From Thiocapsa sp. KS1 (GTDB lineage Bacteria > Pseudomonadota > Gammaproteobacteria > Chromatiales > Chromatiaceae): a stretch of DNA of 53,046 bases. The notes under the pieces were generated by a model. That model saw only the letters and a list, made by a program, of their open reading frames with translations. It ran no database searches and was not told the DNA's origin. Location: NCBI RefSeq assembly GCF_001499735.1, contig NZ_LN848257.1, positions 3,086,395 through 3,139,440 on the forward strand, given 5' to 3'. Of this stretch, positions 8,312 through 19,346 are shown piece after piece (the first letter of the stretch is position 1; every line of letters begins with the position of its first letter). The translations under genes were made by a program, and so were the position numbers.

Positions 8312-9571
8312 TCAGGAGGCGCCGCGAGCCCCGACGAACTCGGGATAGGCCTCCAGGCCGCACTCCCCGATGTCGACACCCTCGTACTCCTCCTCTTCGC
8401 TGACGCGGATCCCCATGACGAGCTTGAGGACCAGCCAGACGATAAAGGATGTCGTGAAGACCCAGCCCAGGATGGTGCCGAGACCGATCGCCTGCGCGGC
8501 GAAGCTGGCCTCGCTGTTGGTGATGGGCACCGCCATCAGGCCCCACATGCCGACCACGCCATGCACGGAGATGGCACCGACCGGGTCGTCGACCCGCAGC
8601 TTGTCCATGGTCACGATCGCAAACACCACGATCACGCCGCCGATGGCGCCGATCATGGTCGCAAGCAAAGGCGATGGGGTGAGCGGCTCGGCCGTGATGG
8701 CGACCAGGCCGGCGAGTGCACCGTTGAGGGCCATCGTGAGATCGGCCTTGCCGAACAAGAGCCGGGCCGTAATCAGGCCGAAGATGGTCCCGCCGGCGGC
8801 GGACATATTGGTATTGACGAAGACCGCCGCCACCGCATTGGCATTCTCGATGTCCGAGATCACCAGCTGTGATCCGCCGTTGAAGCCGAACCACCCGAAC
8901 CAGAGGATGAAGGTGCCGAGCGTCGCGATCGGCATGTTGGCACCCGGGATGGCGTTGATCGATCCGTCCTTCCCGTATTTGCCCTTGCGCGCTCCCAGCA
9001 GGAGAACGCCGGCGAGTGCCGCCGAGGCACCGGCCAAGTGCACGAGGCCCGAGCCCGCAAAGTCGAGGAATCCGAGCTCGTCGAGGAAACCGCCTCCCCA
9101 CTTCCAGTAACCCTGCATCGGATAGATGAAGCCGGTCATCACGACGGCGAAGAGCAGGAAGGCCCAGAGCTTCATCCGCTCCGCAACGGCGCCCGATACG
9201 ATCGACATGGCTGTGGCCACGAAGACGACCTGGAAGAAGAAATCGGCCATCCTGGAGTAGTAGGTCTCCCCGTCGCTCCCCATGACCTCTTCGACGCTGT
9301 TGTCGCCCCCGAACATGAAGTCCCAGTCGATGACCGGGATGAAACCGTTGCCGTCGGCGGGATACATGATTCCGTAGCCGACCAGCATGTACATGATCGC
9401 GGCGATGGCGAAGAGCGCGATATTCTTGGTCAGGATCTCGGCGGTGTTCTTGGCACGGACCATCCCGGCTTCGAGCATCGCAAAGCCGGCCGCCATCCAC
9501 ATGACCAAGGCGCCGGAGATGAGAAAGTAAAAGGTATCGAGCGCGTAGCTCAGCTCAGTGATTTGTTCCAA
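8312..9571 (-). CDS. amt: Ammonium transporter, second Amt paralogue
   Basis: This is a 419-residue, 11-helix Amt/Mep/Rh channel. The twin histidines of the pore are present (SGLVHLAGASAAL and GAISVHGVVGMWG), as is the GAVAERMKLWAF segment. The open frame has no ATG near the expected N-terminus. The best start is TTG at 9571, preceded by GGAG at 8-nt spacing, giving MEQITELSYALDTFYFLISG. Unlike its neighbour it has no cleavable signal peptide, and it carries an acidic loop (DNSVEEVMGSDGETYYS) and a different C-terminal tail ending in GECGLEAYPEF. It is the last gene of the nitrogen operon, 74 bp after the first amtB. Confidence 0.9.
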   Translation of the reverse strand: MEQITELSYALDTFYFLISGALVMWMAAGFAMLEAGMVRAKNTAEILTKNIALFAIAAIMYMLVGYGIMYPADGNGFIPVIDWDFMFGGDNSVEEVMGSDGETYYSRMADFFFQVVFVATAMSIVSGAVAERMKLWAFLLFAVVMTGFIYPMQGYWKWGGGFLDELGFLDFAGSGLVHLAGASAALAGVLLLGARKGKYGKDGSINAIPGANMPIATLGTFILWFGWFGFNGGSQLVISDIENANAVAAVFVNTNMSAAGGTIFGLITARLLFGKADLTMALNGALAGLVAITAEPLTPSPLLATMIGAIGGVIVVFAIVTMDKLRVDDPVGAISVHGVVGMWGLMAVPITNSEASFAAQAIGLGTILGWVFTTSFIVWLVLKLVMGIRVSEEEEYEGVDIGECGLEAYPEFVGARGAS

Positions 9572-9645
9572 GAGAGATGCTCCAAAGGATTCCGAGCGTG
9601 CCTGGACGACCGAAGCGGATGGCACCGCCCCGGCCGTCGGCAGGA

Positions 9646-10986
9646 CTACAGGATATAGCCGCGCTCGTCGTGCTGGGAGAGGTCCAGTCCCTCGGTTTCC
9701 TGCTCCTCGGTAACACGCAGGCCAATCGTCACATCGACCAGCTTGAGGATGATGTAGCTCACAACCGCCGTGTAGACCAGGGTGACCAGGACACCTTTGG
9801 TTTGGATCCAAAGCTGGCCTCCGATGGTCATGCCCTCGACCAGACCTGCTCCGCCCAGACTCGCGGCAGCGAAGACGCCGGTCAGCAGCGCACCGACGAT
9901 CCCGCCCACCGCATGAACGCCGAAGACGTCGAGTGCGTCGTCGTAGCCCAAGGCCCGCTTGAGCTTGGTCGAGGCGAAAAAGCAGATGATGCCCGAAGCC
10001 GCGCCGATCGCCAGTGCGCCGAGGGGGCCGGCTGTCCCGGATGCCGGGGTGATGGCGACCAAGCCGGCGACGGCGCCGGTGGCGATACCGAGCACGCTGG
10101 CCTTGCCGTGGTTCAGCCACTCGGAGAACATCCAGGCGAGTGCCGCGGTAGCGGTCGCGATTTGGGTCACGAGCATGGCCATACCGGCGCTCTCGTTGGC
10201 CGCAACCGCACTGCCCGCGTTGAACCCGAACCATCCTACCCACAGCATCGAAGCACCGATGACGGTATAGGTCAGGTTATGCGGCGGCATGGCGGTGGTC
10301 GGATAACCCTTGCGTTTGCCCAGGACGATTGCGGCGACCAAGCCTGCGATACCGGCATTGATATGCACCACGGTCCCGCCGGCGAAGTCGAGCACACCCC
10401 AATCCCACATCAAGGCACCGTCGCCGCCCCACACCATATGCGCGATCGGCAGATAGACGACGGTGAACCAGATCCCCATGAACCAGAGCAGGGCCGAGAA
10501 CTTCATGCGCTCGGCAAAGGCGCCGACGATGAGCGCCGGGGTGATGATGGCGAAGGTCATTTGGAAGGTGGCAAAAACCGTTTCCGGGATTGCCGCGGTC
10601 AAACTCTCTCGCGTCACTCCGGCGAGAAACGCCTTGTCGAATCCACCGATAAAGGTATTGAGATTGATGGCGCCCTGCTCCATCCCCTGAGTGGAGAAGG
10701 CCATGCTGTAGCCGTACATGACCCAGAGCACCGTCATGAGTGCCGTGATCGCAAAACACTGCATCAAGACCGACAGCACGTTCTTGGCACGGACCAAGCC
10801 GCCGTAGAAGAGCGCCAAGCCCGGGATGGTCATAAAGAGCACGAGGGCGGTCGCGGTGAGCATCCACGCCGTATCCCCGCTATTGAGAACAGGCACTTCC
10901 TCGGCGAATGCAAGCGCCGGCGTCAGCAGCGCGAGACCCGCCATCGTCGGGATGGCCAACTGTCGCGATTTCATGTTAAACATCAT
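9646..10986 (-). CDS. amtB: Ammonium transporter AmtB
   Basis: This 446-residue ammonium channel of the inner membrane starts with a cleavable signal peptide (MKSRQLAIPTMAGLALLTPA, then LAFAEE), as known AmtB proteins do. Pore signatures are GTVVHINAGIAGL and DVFGVHAVGGIVGALLTG (twin histidines), plus YGGLVRAKN and FGFNAGSAVAAN. The tail TIGLRVTEEQETEGLDLSQH matches the segment that docks on GlnK. The ATG at 10986 has AGAGGACC upstream; a second ATG follows directly and a third three codons later. It lies 22 bp after glnK, the classic glnK-amtB pair, and is followed by a second, diverged amt gene. Confidence 0.95.
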   Translation of the reverse strand: MMFNMKSRQLAIPTMAGLALLTPALAFAEEVPVLNSGDTAWMLTATALVLFMTIPGLALFYGGLVRAKNVLSVLMQCFAITALMTVLWVMYGYSMAFSTQGMEQGAINLNTFIGGFDKAFLAGVTRESLTAAIPETVFATFQMTFAIITPALIVGAFAERMKFSALLWFMGIWFTVVYLPIAHMVWGGDGALMWDWGVLDFAGGTVVHINAGIAGLVAAIVLGKRKGYPTTAMPPHNLTYTVIGASMLWVGWFGFNAGSAVAANESAGMAMLVTQIATATAALAWMFSEWLNHGKASVLGIATGAVAGLVAITPASGTAGPLGALAIGAASGIICFFASTKLKRALGYDDALDVFGVHAVGGIVGALLTGVFAAASLGGAGLVEGMTIGGQLWIQTKGVLVTLVYTAVVSYIILKLVDVTIGLRVTEEQETEGLDLSQHDERGYIL

Positions 10987-11008
10987 TTGAGGTCCTCTCG
11001 GCGACGAT

Positions 11009-12212
<1,204 letters not shown>

Positions 12213-12255
12213 TGCTGTGTGCCTCTCGATGATGCGGCCTTGCTTGGCGAGGTTG

Positions 12256-12292
12256 AAAAAAACCGGCTGGCGCCAGATTGACCTCGCCGGTT
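12256..12292 (-). terminator. Terminator-like hairpin in the leader of the nitrogen operon
   Basis: On the minus strand AACCGGC (12292-12286) pairs with GCCGGTT (12267-12261), and the second arm runs straight into a U tract (plus A run 12256-12262). No minus-strand gene lies upstream, so this looks like attenuation between the sigma-54 promoter and the torF-like start rather than the end of a gene. GGCGAGGT inside the stem-loop (minus strand of 12281-12288) is exactly complementary to ACCTCGCC just after the U tract (12246-12253), giving a competing structure. Any ligand or protein is unknown. Confidence 0.6.
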
Positions 12293-12313
12293 GTGACAGT
12301 GTGATGTCGCTTA

Positions 12314-12329
12314 AGCAGGTAGTGCGCCA
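12314..12329 (-). promoter_or_regulatory. Sigma-54 promoter of torF-glnK-amt operon
   Basis: Minus-strand TGGCGCACTACCTGCT has the invariant GG and GC separated by ten bases and matches TGGCAC-N5-TTGCW well. Transcription should start near 12303, leaving a leader of about 90 nt. NtrC-type sites lie upstream. The 402-bp gap 12213-12614 holds this promoter, the leader hairpin, the two enhancer sites and the ubiK promoter region, and no gene. Confidence 0.75.
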
Positions 12330-12393
12330 AGTTCTTGCGCGCCCCGATAAAGAGGCTTTTCGGCATCATGTACCAAAGTCACAACAAGGTTCC

Positions 12394-12408
12394 GCACCAA
12401 GGCGGAGC
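12394..12408. promoter_or_regulatory. Second, imperfect NtrC-type site
   Basis: GCACC-N5-GGAGC, one mismatch from the GCACC-N5-GGTGC core. Its centre is about 98 bp upstream of the predicted start site and 42 bp (four helical turns) from the perfect site at 12435-12451, so two dimers could bind on the same face of the DNA. Confidence 0.55.
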
Positions 12409-12434
12409 GCCCACGGACACCCCCGGAGGACCGC

Positions 12435-12451
12435 CGCACCGCAATGGTGCG
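12435..12451. promoter_or_regulatory. NtrC binding site, perfect palindrome
   Basis: CGCACC-gcaat-GGTGCG matches the NtrC consensus (GCACC-N5-GGTGC) with perfect dyad symmetry. It is centred about 140 bp upstream of the predicted sigma-54 start site, a typical enhancer distance, similar to the glnA arrangement in enteric bacteria. It implies activation of the porin-glnK-amt operon under nitrogen limitation. Confidence 0.75.
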
Positions 12452-12491
12452 CCGATGCGAGCTCGGATTGAAAGCCGATCCACTCGCGCGC

Positions 12492-12514
12492 CCGCCGCCC
12501 TATAATGGCGGCGG
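12492..12514 (+). promoter_or_regulatory. TATAAT hexamer inside an 8-bp inverted repeat, upstream of ubiK
   Basis: CCGCCGCC and GGCGGCGG flank CTATAAT. TATAAT (12501-12506) is a consensus -10 element facing ubiK, but the nearest good -35 (TTGAAA, 12468) is 27 bp away, too far for standard spacing. A promoter with a weak -35 and an overlapping operator is possible. Confidence 0.35.
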
Positions 12515-12614
12515 CATCGCGCGGCGATGGCGCCGCTGCACAAGCGGCCCTCGCATCCCGGCACCCGCTTCGTACACCCGGGTCAGGCACAGACCCCAGC
12601 GCAGAGGAAACCCC

Positions 12615-12881
12615 ATGTTGGACCCGAAACAGCTCGACGATCTCGCCCAGCGCTTGGCGTCGGCCATGCCGAAGGGCATTCAGATGTTGCAGGAAGACAT
12701 CAATCGCAACCTCCGGGCGTCGCTCGAAGCCGGCCTCGGCAGGCTCGACCTGGTGACCCGCGAGGAGTTCGACGTCCAGTCCGCCGTCCTCGCACGCAGC
12801 CGCGAGAAACTGGCCGTGCTCGAAGCGCGCATCACAGAGCTGGAACACGCACTGACCACCCCGGGGACACGGGCGGACTGA
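12615..12881 (+). CDS. ubiK: Ubiquinone biosynthesis accessory factor UbiK
   Basis: This 88-residue BMFP-domain protein is largely helical. The N-terminal half MLDPKQLDDLAQRLASAMP is amphipathic and is expected to bind membrane. The C-terminal half ILARSREKLAVLEARITELE-like segment (AVLARSREKLAVLEARITEL) is a coiled coil for trimerisation. In E. coli UbiK (YqiC) works with UbiJ to assist ubiquinone synthesis under aerobic conditions. GAGG stands about 8 bp before the ATG. comM begins 22 bp downstream, so the two are probably cotranscribed. Confidence 0.85.
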   Translation: MLDPKQLDDLAQRLASAMPKGIQMLQEDINRNLRASLEAGLGRLDLVTREEFDVQSAVLARSREKLAVLEARITELEHALTTPGTRAD

Positions 12882-12903
12882 GGTTCAGGGTCCGAGCAGA
12901 GAG

Positions 12904-14427
12904 GTGGCCCTCTGCATCCTGCATAGCCGCGCACGGGTCGGCATTCATGCCCCCGCGGTCACGGTCGAGGTCCATCTCTCGGGCGGTCTGCCCTATTTGT
13001 CGATGGTCGGGCTGCCCGAGATGGCGGTCAAAGAGAGCAAGGACCGGGTCCGCGGTGCATTGTTGAACGGCCGGTTTCAGTTTCCGGTCGGTCGGGTCAC
13101 CATCAATCTTGCCCCGGCGGATCTCCCCAAAGAGGGCGGTCGCTTCGATCTCCCCATCGCGCTCGGCATCCTCGGCGCCTCCGGTCAGATCGCCACCGAG
13201 CGGCTCCACCGCTACGAGTGGATCGGCGAGCTGGCCCTCTCGGGCGGGTTGCGGCCGGTCAACGGGGTTCTGCCCGTTGCCGTGGCGGCGCGCGAGGCCG
13301 GTCGCGAGCTGATCCTGCCGGCGGAGAATGCGGCCGAGGCGGCCCTGGTGTCCGGGCTCGAGATCCGACCGGCGCGGCATCTGATGGAGGTCTGCGAACA
13401 TCTCAACGGGACCCGTCCGCTGCCGACCTTCGTGCCCGGCGAGCGGATCGTCGGCGAGCCCGAGTATCCCGACCTCGCGGAGGTCAGGGGACAGGAGCAT
13501 GCCAAACGCGCCCTGGAGATCGCGGCCGCGGGCGGTCACAGTCTCCTGTTGATCGGCCCGCCCGGTACCGGAAAGTCGATGTTGGCGAATCGACTCCCGG
13601 GGCTCTTGCCGGCGCTGAGCGAGGACGAGGCACTCGAAGCGGCGGCGATCCGCTCGGTGAGCGACCGCGACCTGTTCGACCCGGCGCGCTGGCGCGAGCG
13701 TCCCTTTCGCTCGCCGCACCATACGGCCTCCGGTGTCGCGCTGGTGGGCGGCGGGAGCAACCCCCGGCCCGGCGAGATCTCGCTCGCGCACCAAGGGGTT
13801 TTATTTCTCGACGAGCTGCCCGAGTTCGACCGCAAGGTGCTGGAAGTCCTGCGCGAGCCCCTGGAGTCCGGCCACATCGACATCTCGCGGGCCGCCAGAC
13901 AGGCGCGCTTTCCCGCGCGCTTCCAATTGATCGCCGCCATGAATCCGTGTCCCTGCGGTTATCTCGGAGACAACAGCGGGCGCTGCCGTTGTACCCTGGA
14001 TCAGGTCGGACGCTATCGCGGACGCATCTCGGGGCCGCTGCTCGACCGCATCGACATGCACGTCGAGGTGCCTCGCCTGGACCTCTCGAGGCTCGGCGAA
14101 TCCGCGTCCGAGACCAGGGAAACGACAGCGGTCGTCCGCGGCAGGGTGAACGCCGCGCGCGCCCGACAGCTCGCGCGCGCGGGCAAGGCCAATCATGTCC
14201 TCGGACCCGCCGAGATCGAGCGCGACTGCGCCCTGGGCAGCGACGGCCAACAGATGATCCAGCAGGCGATCACCCGCCTCGCCCTCTCGGCGCGGGCCTA
14301 TCACCGGATCCTCAAGGTCGCCCGGACCATCGCGGATCTCGACGGTCTCGCGCGGATCGAGCAGCGGCACCTCGGCGAGGCGATCGGCTACCGTCGGCTC
14401 GACCGCGGCAATCCGGCACCCACCTAA
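12904..14427 (+). CDS. comM: ComM/YifB-type Mg-chelatase-like AAA+ ATPase
   Basis: This 507-residue AAA+ helicase-like protein is known to promote branch migration during natural transformation. An N-terminal ribosomal-S5-fold domain (GLPEMAVKESKDRVRGALLN) precedes the ATPase with Walker A GPPGTGKSMLANRLPGLLP and Walker B GVLFLDELPEFDRKVLEVLR. The zinc-binding-like MNPCPCGYLGDNSGRC motif and sensor elements through LLDRIDMHVEVP follow, with a C-terminal Mg-chelatase domain. The start is GTG with AGAGAGG immediately upstream. The stop codon TAA lies in the outer end of the repeat at 14424-14617, so the last residues may have been set by that element. Length is normal. Confidence 0.93.
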   Translation: MALCILHSRARVGIHAPAVTVEVHLSGGLPYLSMVGLPEMAVKESKDRVRGALLNGRFQFPVGRVTINLAPADLPKEGGRFDLPIALGILGASGQIATERLHRYEWIGELALSGGLRPVNGVLPVAVAAREAGRELILPAENAAEAALVSGLEIRPARHLMEVCEHLNGTRPLPTFVPGERIVGEPEYPDLAEVRGQEHAKRALEIAAAGGHSLLLIGPPGTGKSMLANRLPGLLPALSEDEALEAAAIRSVSDRDLFDPARWRERPFRSPHHTASGVALVGGGSNPRPGEISLAHQGVLFLDELPEFDRKVLEVLREPLESGHIDISRAARQARFPARFQLIAAMNPCPCGYLGDNSGRCRCTLDQVGRYRGRISGPLLDRIDMHVEVPRLDLSRLGESASETRETTAVVRGRVNAARARQLARAGKANHVLGPAEIERDCALGSDGQQMIQQAITRLALSARAYHRILKVARTIADLDGLARIEQRHLGEAIGYRRLDRGNPAPT

Positions 14428-14617
14428 ACCGCGTCCAGAGCGACATGCGTCATTTTCATGATGTATTCGGCCTTGGGGGCTTCGCCACCCTTGGTGGAGA
14501 CGCGGTTTGATAGTCTTGTTTTTCGAAACCTTAAACCGCGCCAGCTCCAACAATCCTCAAGTCTGTCGGGGCCGGCCCCATCCACAAACATCACATACCG
14601 CTCTGAGCGCGGTTTAG
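14424..14617. repeat. Inverted pair of 87-bp modules with 20-bp terminal inverted repeats
   Basis: The ends are CTAAACCGCGTCCAGAGCGA (14424-14443) and, inverted, CTAAACCGCGCTCAGAGCGG (14617-14598). Inside are two further AAACCGCG copies in opposite orientation (14501-14508 and 14533-14540). The element is therefore two 87-bp modules (14424-14510 and 14531-14617) facing each other across a 20-bp spacer. The second module reverse-complemented resembles the first at both ends (CAGAGCG..ATG, and TGGAG before CGCGGTTT) but is diverged between. It fills the comM/ABC-F gap, touching the comM stop codon. It looks like a non-autonomous mobile or REP-like element. Confidence 0.65.
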
Positions 14618-14627
14618 ACCCGACACC

Positions 14628-16535
14628 ATGCTCCAGCTCCAATCACTCAGCCTGCGCCGCGGCCCCCATCTCTTGATCGAGGGTGCCGACGTCACCGTCT
14701 ATCCGGGCCAAAAGGTCGGGCTGGTCGGCTACAACGGCTGCGGCAAATCGAGCCTCTTCGCGCTGTTGCTCGGGGATCTCCACGCCGACGCCGGCCAGGC
14801 CACGATCCCGACCGGCTGGGAGGTCGCCCATGTCGCCCAGCACACCCCGGACAGCGCGGGTGCGGCGATCGACTTCGTGCTCGACGGCGACGCGGAGCTG
14901 CGCCGCATCCAGGCCGAGTTGGCCCAGGCCGAGGCGGCCGGCGACGGATTGCATCAGGGCGAGCTGCTGGGACGACTGGAGGCGATCGACGCCTACGGCG
15001 CGGAAAGCCGTGCCGCGCGTCTCCTGCACGGGCTCGGCTTCGCGCCCGGCGACGAGCGCCGCCCAGTCAACAGCTACTCGGGCGGTTGGCGGATGCGTCT
15101 CGCCTTGGCGCGCACCCTGATGTGCCGTTCGGACCTGCTGCTGCTCGACGAGCCGACCAACCATCTGGACCTCGACGCCGTGATCTGGCTCGAAGGCTGG
15201 TTGAAGGCGTATCCGGGAACGCTCCTGCTGATCTCGCACGACCGTGACTTCCTCGACGCCGTCACCGGGCACATCCTGCATCTGGACCGCCAGCACCTGA
15301 CCCTCTATGCGGGCAACTACTCCGCCTTCGAGCGCCAGCGTGCCGAGCGGCTCGCCCAGCAACAGGCCGCGAGCGAGCGCCAGCAGCGCGAGATCGCCCA
15401 CATGCGCAGCTTCGTCGAGCGCTTCCGGGCCAAGGCCACCAAGGCACGCCAGGCACAAAGCCGCCTGAAGGCACTCGAGCGCATGGAGCTGATCGCGCCG
15501 GCCCATGTGGACTCGCCCTTTCGCTTCGAGTTCGCCCCGGCGGAGAACCTGCCGCGTCCGCTCTTGCGCCTGGACGCGATCGCTGCGGGCTACGGCGACA
15601 GACCCGTAATCGAGGGGGTTGGACTCAGCCTCAACCCGGGGGATCGCATCGGCCTGCTGGGGCGCAACGGGGCAGGTAAATCCACCTTCATCAAGGTGCT
15701 GGCCGGCGAGCTGGCCCCGTCGAGCGGCCGTATGGAACGCACTCAGGCCCTGAAGATCGGTTATTTCGCCCAGCACCAGATCCATCAGCTGCATCTGGAC
15801 GACAGCCCGCTCGGCCATCTGCGGCGCCAGGATCCGGGCGCGACCGAGCAGACCCTGCGCGGCTACCTGGGCGGATTCGGCTTCGAAGGCGATCGCGCAC
15901 TCGGCCCGGTCGGTCCGCTCTCCGGCGGGGAAAAGGCGCGACTGGTCCTGGCCTTGCTGATCCGTCAACGGCCCAACCTGCTGCTGCTCGACGAGCCGAC
16001 AAACCATCTGGATCTGGAAATGCGCCACGCACTGACCGAGGCGCTGCAGGGTTTCGAAGGCGCTCTGGTGCTGGTCTCTCACGATCGCCACCTGCTGCGG
16101 GTCACCAGCGACACGCTCCTCTTGGTCGACGGCGGGTCGGTACGCCCGTTCGACGGCGACCTGGACGACTATCCGGCCTGGCTGGCGAGCCGGGACACAG
16201 GTCGCGGAGCCGACGGCACTCGCCCGACGGGAGCTGCGTCGGGCGAAGCAAACGATGCCAACGACCGCAAACAACAGCGGCGTCAGGCGGCACAGTCGCG
16301 ACAGACGCTGCAACCCTTGAGACAACGGGAAAAGACACTGGAGAAACGCCTGGAGGCCCTCGCGACCCGCCGCGGGGTCATTGATCAGGCGCTCGCCGAC
16401 CCGGATCTCTATGCCGCCGAGGCCAAGGGCAGATTGCTCGCGTTGCTCGAAGAGCAACGGCAGGTCAGCGCCGACCTGGAATCCACCGAAGCAGAATGGC
16501 TCGAGGTCACCGAAGCGATCGAGCAGGCCCGTTAG
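14628..16535 (+). CDS. ABC-F family ATPase, YheS-like
   Basis: This 635-residue soluble protein has two ATPase domains and no membrane segment. ABC-F proteins bind the ribosomal E site and act in translation. Domain 1 has Walker A GYNGCGKSS, signature YSGGWRMRLALA and Walker B LLLLDEPTNHLD. The inter-domain linker is charged and helical (residues about 240-290: FRAKATKARQAQSRLKALER). Domain 2 has GRNGAGKST, LSGGEKARLVLA and a second LLLLDEPTNHLD. A C-terminal coiled-coil follows (REKTLEKRLEALATRR). The N-terminus RRGPHLLIEGADVTVYPGQK and the length match E. coli YheS more than Uup or EttA. The ATG lies 10 bp after the repeat element, with no strong ribosome site. Confidence 0.88.
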   Translation: MLQLQSLSLRRGPHLLIEGADVTVYPGQKVGLVGYNGCGKSSLFALLLGDLHADAGQATIPTGWEVAHVAQHTPDSAGAAIDFVLDGDAELRRIQAELAQAEAAGDGLHQGELLGRLEAIDAYGAESRAARLLHGLGFAPGDERRPVNSYSGGWRMRLALARTLMCRSDLLLLDEPTNHLDLDAVIWLEGWLKAYPGTLLLISHDRDFLDAVTGHILHLDRQHLTLYAGNYSAFERQRAERLAQQQAASERQQREIAHMRSFVERFRAKATKARQAQSRLKALERMELIAPAHVDSPFRFEFAPAENLPRPLLRLDAIAAGYGDRPVIEGVGLSLNPGDRIGLLGRNGAGKSTFIKVLAGELAPSSGRMERTQALKIGYFAQHQIHQLHLDDSPLGHLRRQDPGATEQTLRGYLGGFGFEGDRALGPVGPLSGGEKARLVLALLIRQRPNLLLLDEPTNHLDLEMRHALTEALQGFEGALVLVSHDRHLLRVTSDTLLLVDGGSVRPFDGDLDDYPAWLASRDTGRGADGTRPTGAASGEANDANDRKQQRRQAAQSRQTLQPLRQREKTLEKRLEALATRRGVIDQALADPDLYAAEAKGRLLALLEEQRQVSADLESTEAEWLEVTEAIEQAR

Positions 16536-16683
16536 TTGCTTAACCGACTCGACGAAACCGTCGAGGAGACCTTCACTTACAGACCGATCCCGCTTGGCCG
16601 AACTGTTTTCGCCGATCGCCCCCGACGCGACGCGGCGCCTCGGCTCAAGCTCAACCCCAACCGATCAAGGATCCAGCGGCACC

Positions 16684-19197
<2,514 letters not shown>

Positions 19198-19202
19198 GCG
19201 AA

Positions 19203-19241
19203 CCGGCCCGGAAGTGCTCGAACGAGCACTTCCGAGGCCGG
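19203..19241 (+). terminator. Long GC hairpin after glgP
   Basis: GGAAGTGCTCG (19210-19220) and CGAGCACTTCC (19223-19233) pair perfectly around two A residues. An outer CCGGCC/GGCCGG stem extends the structure with a small internal loop. No U tract follows, so it may stabilise the mRNA 3' end or act as a weak terminator. Confidence 0.55.
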
Positions 19242-19346
19242 ACCGCGAATCCCGATCGCATCCGGAGACACGGCTCGCACGCCGGACCTCGGCGCCTGTG
19301 ATATAAGGCGCACTGACCAAGTCCTCGGCGAGGCCGACCGGAAGCC

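Noticed and set aside
12468-12506. TTGAAA and TATAAT as a sigma-70 promoter for ubiK
   Set aside because: The 27-bp spacing is far from the usual 16-18; only the TATAAT within an inverted repeat was kept as a weak feature.
14424-14642. 72-residue minus-strand frame across the inverted repeat, ending GGEAPKAEYIMKMTHVALDA
   Set aside because: It spans both repeat modules and the spacer and begins inside the ABC-F gene; the tail looks partly coding-like, but a repeat element explains the sequence better. It could be a decayed gene end carried by the element.
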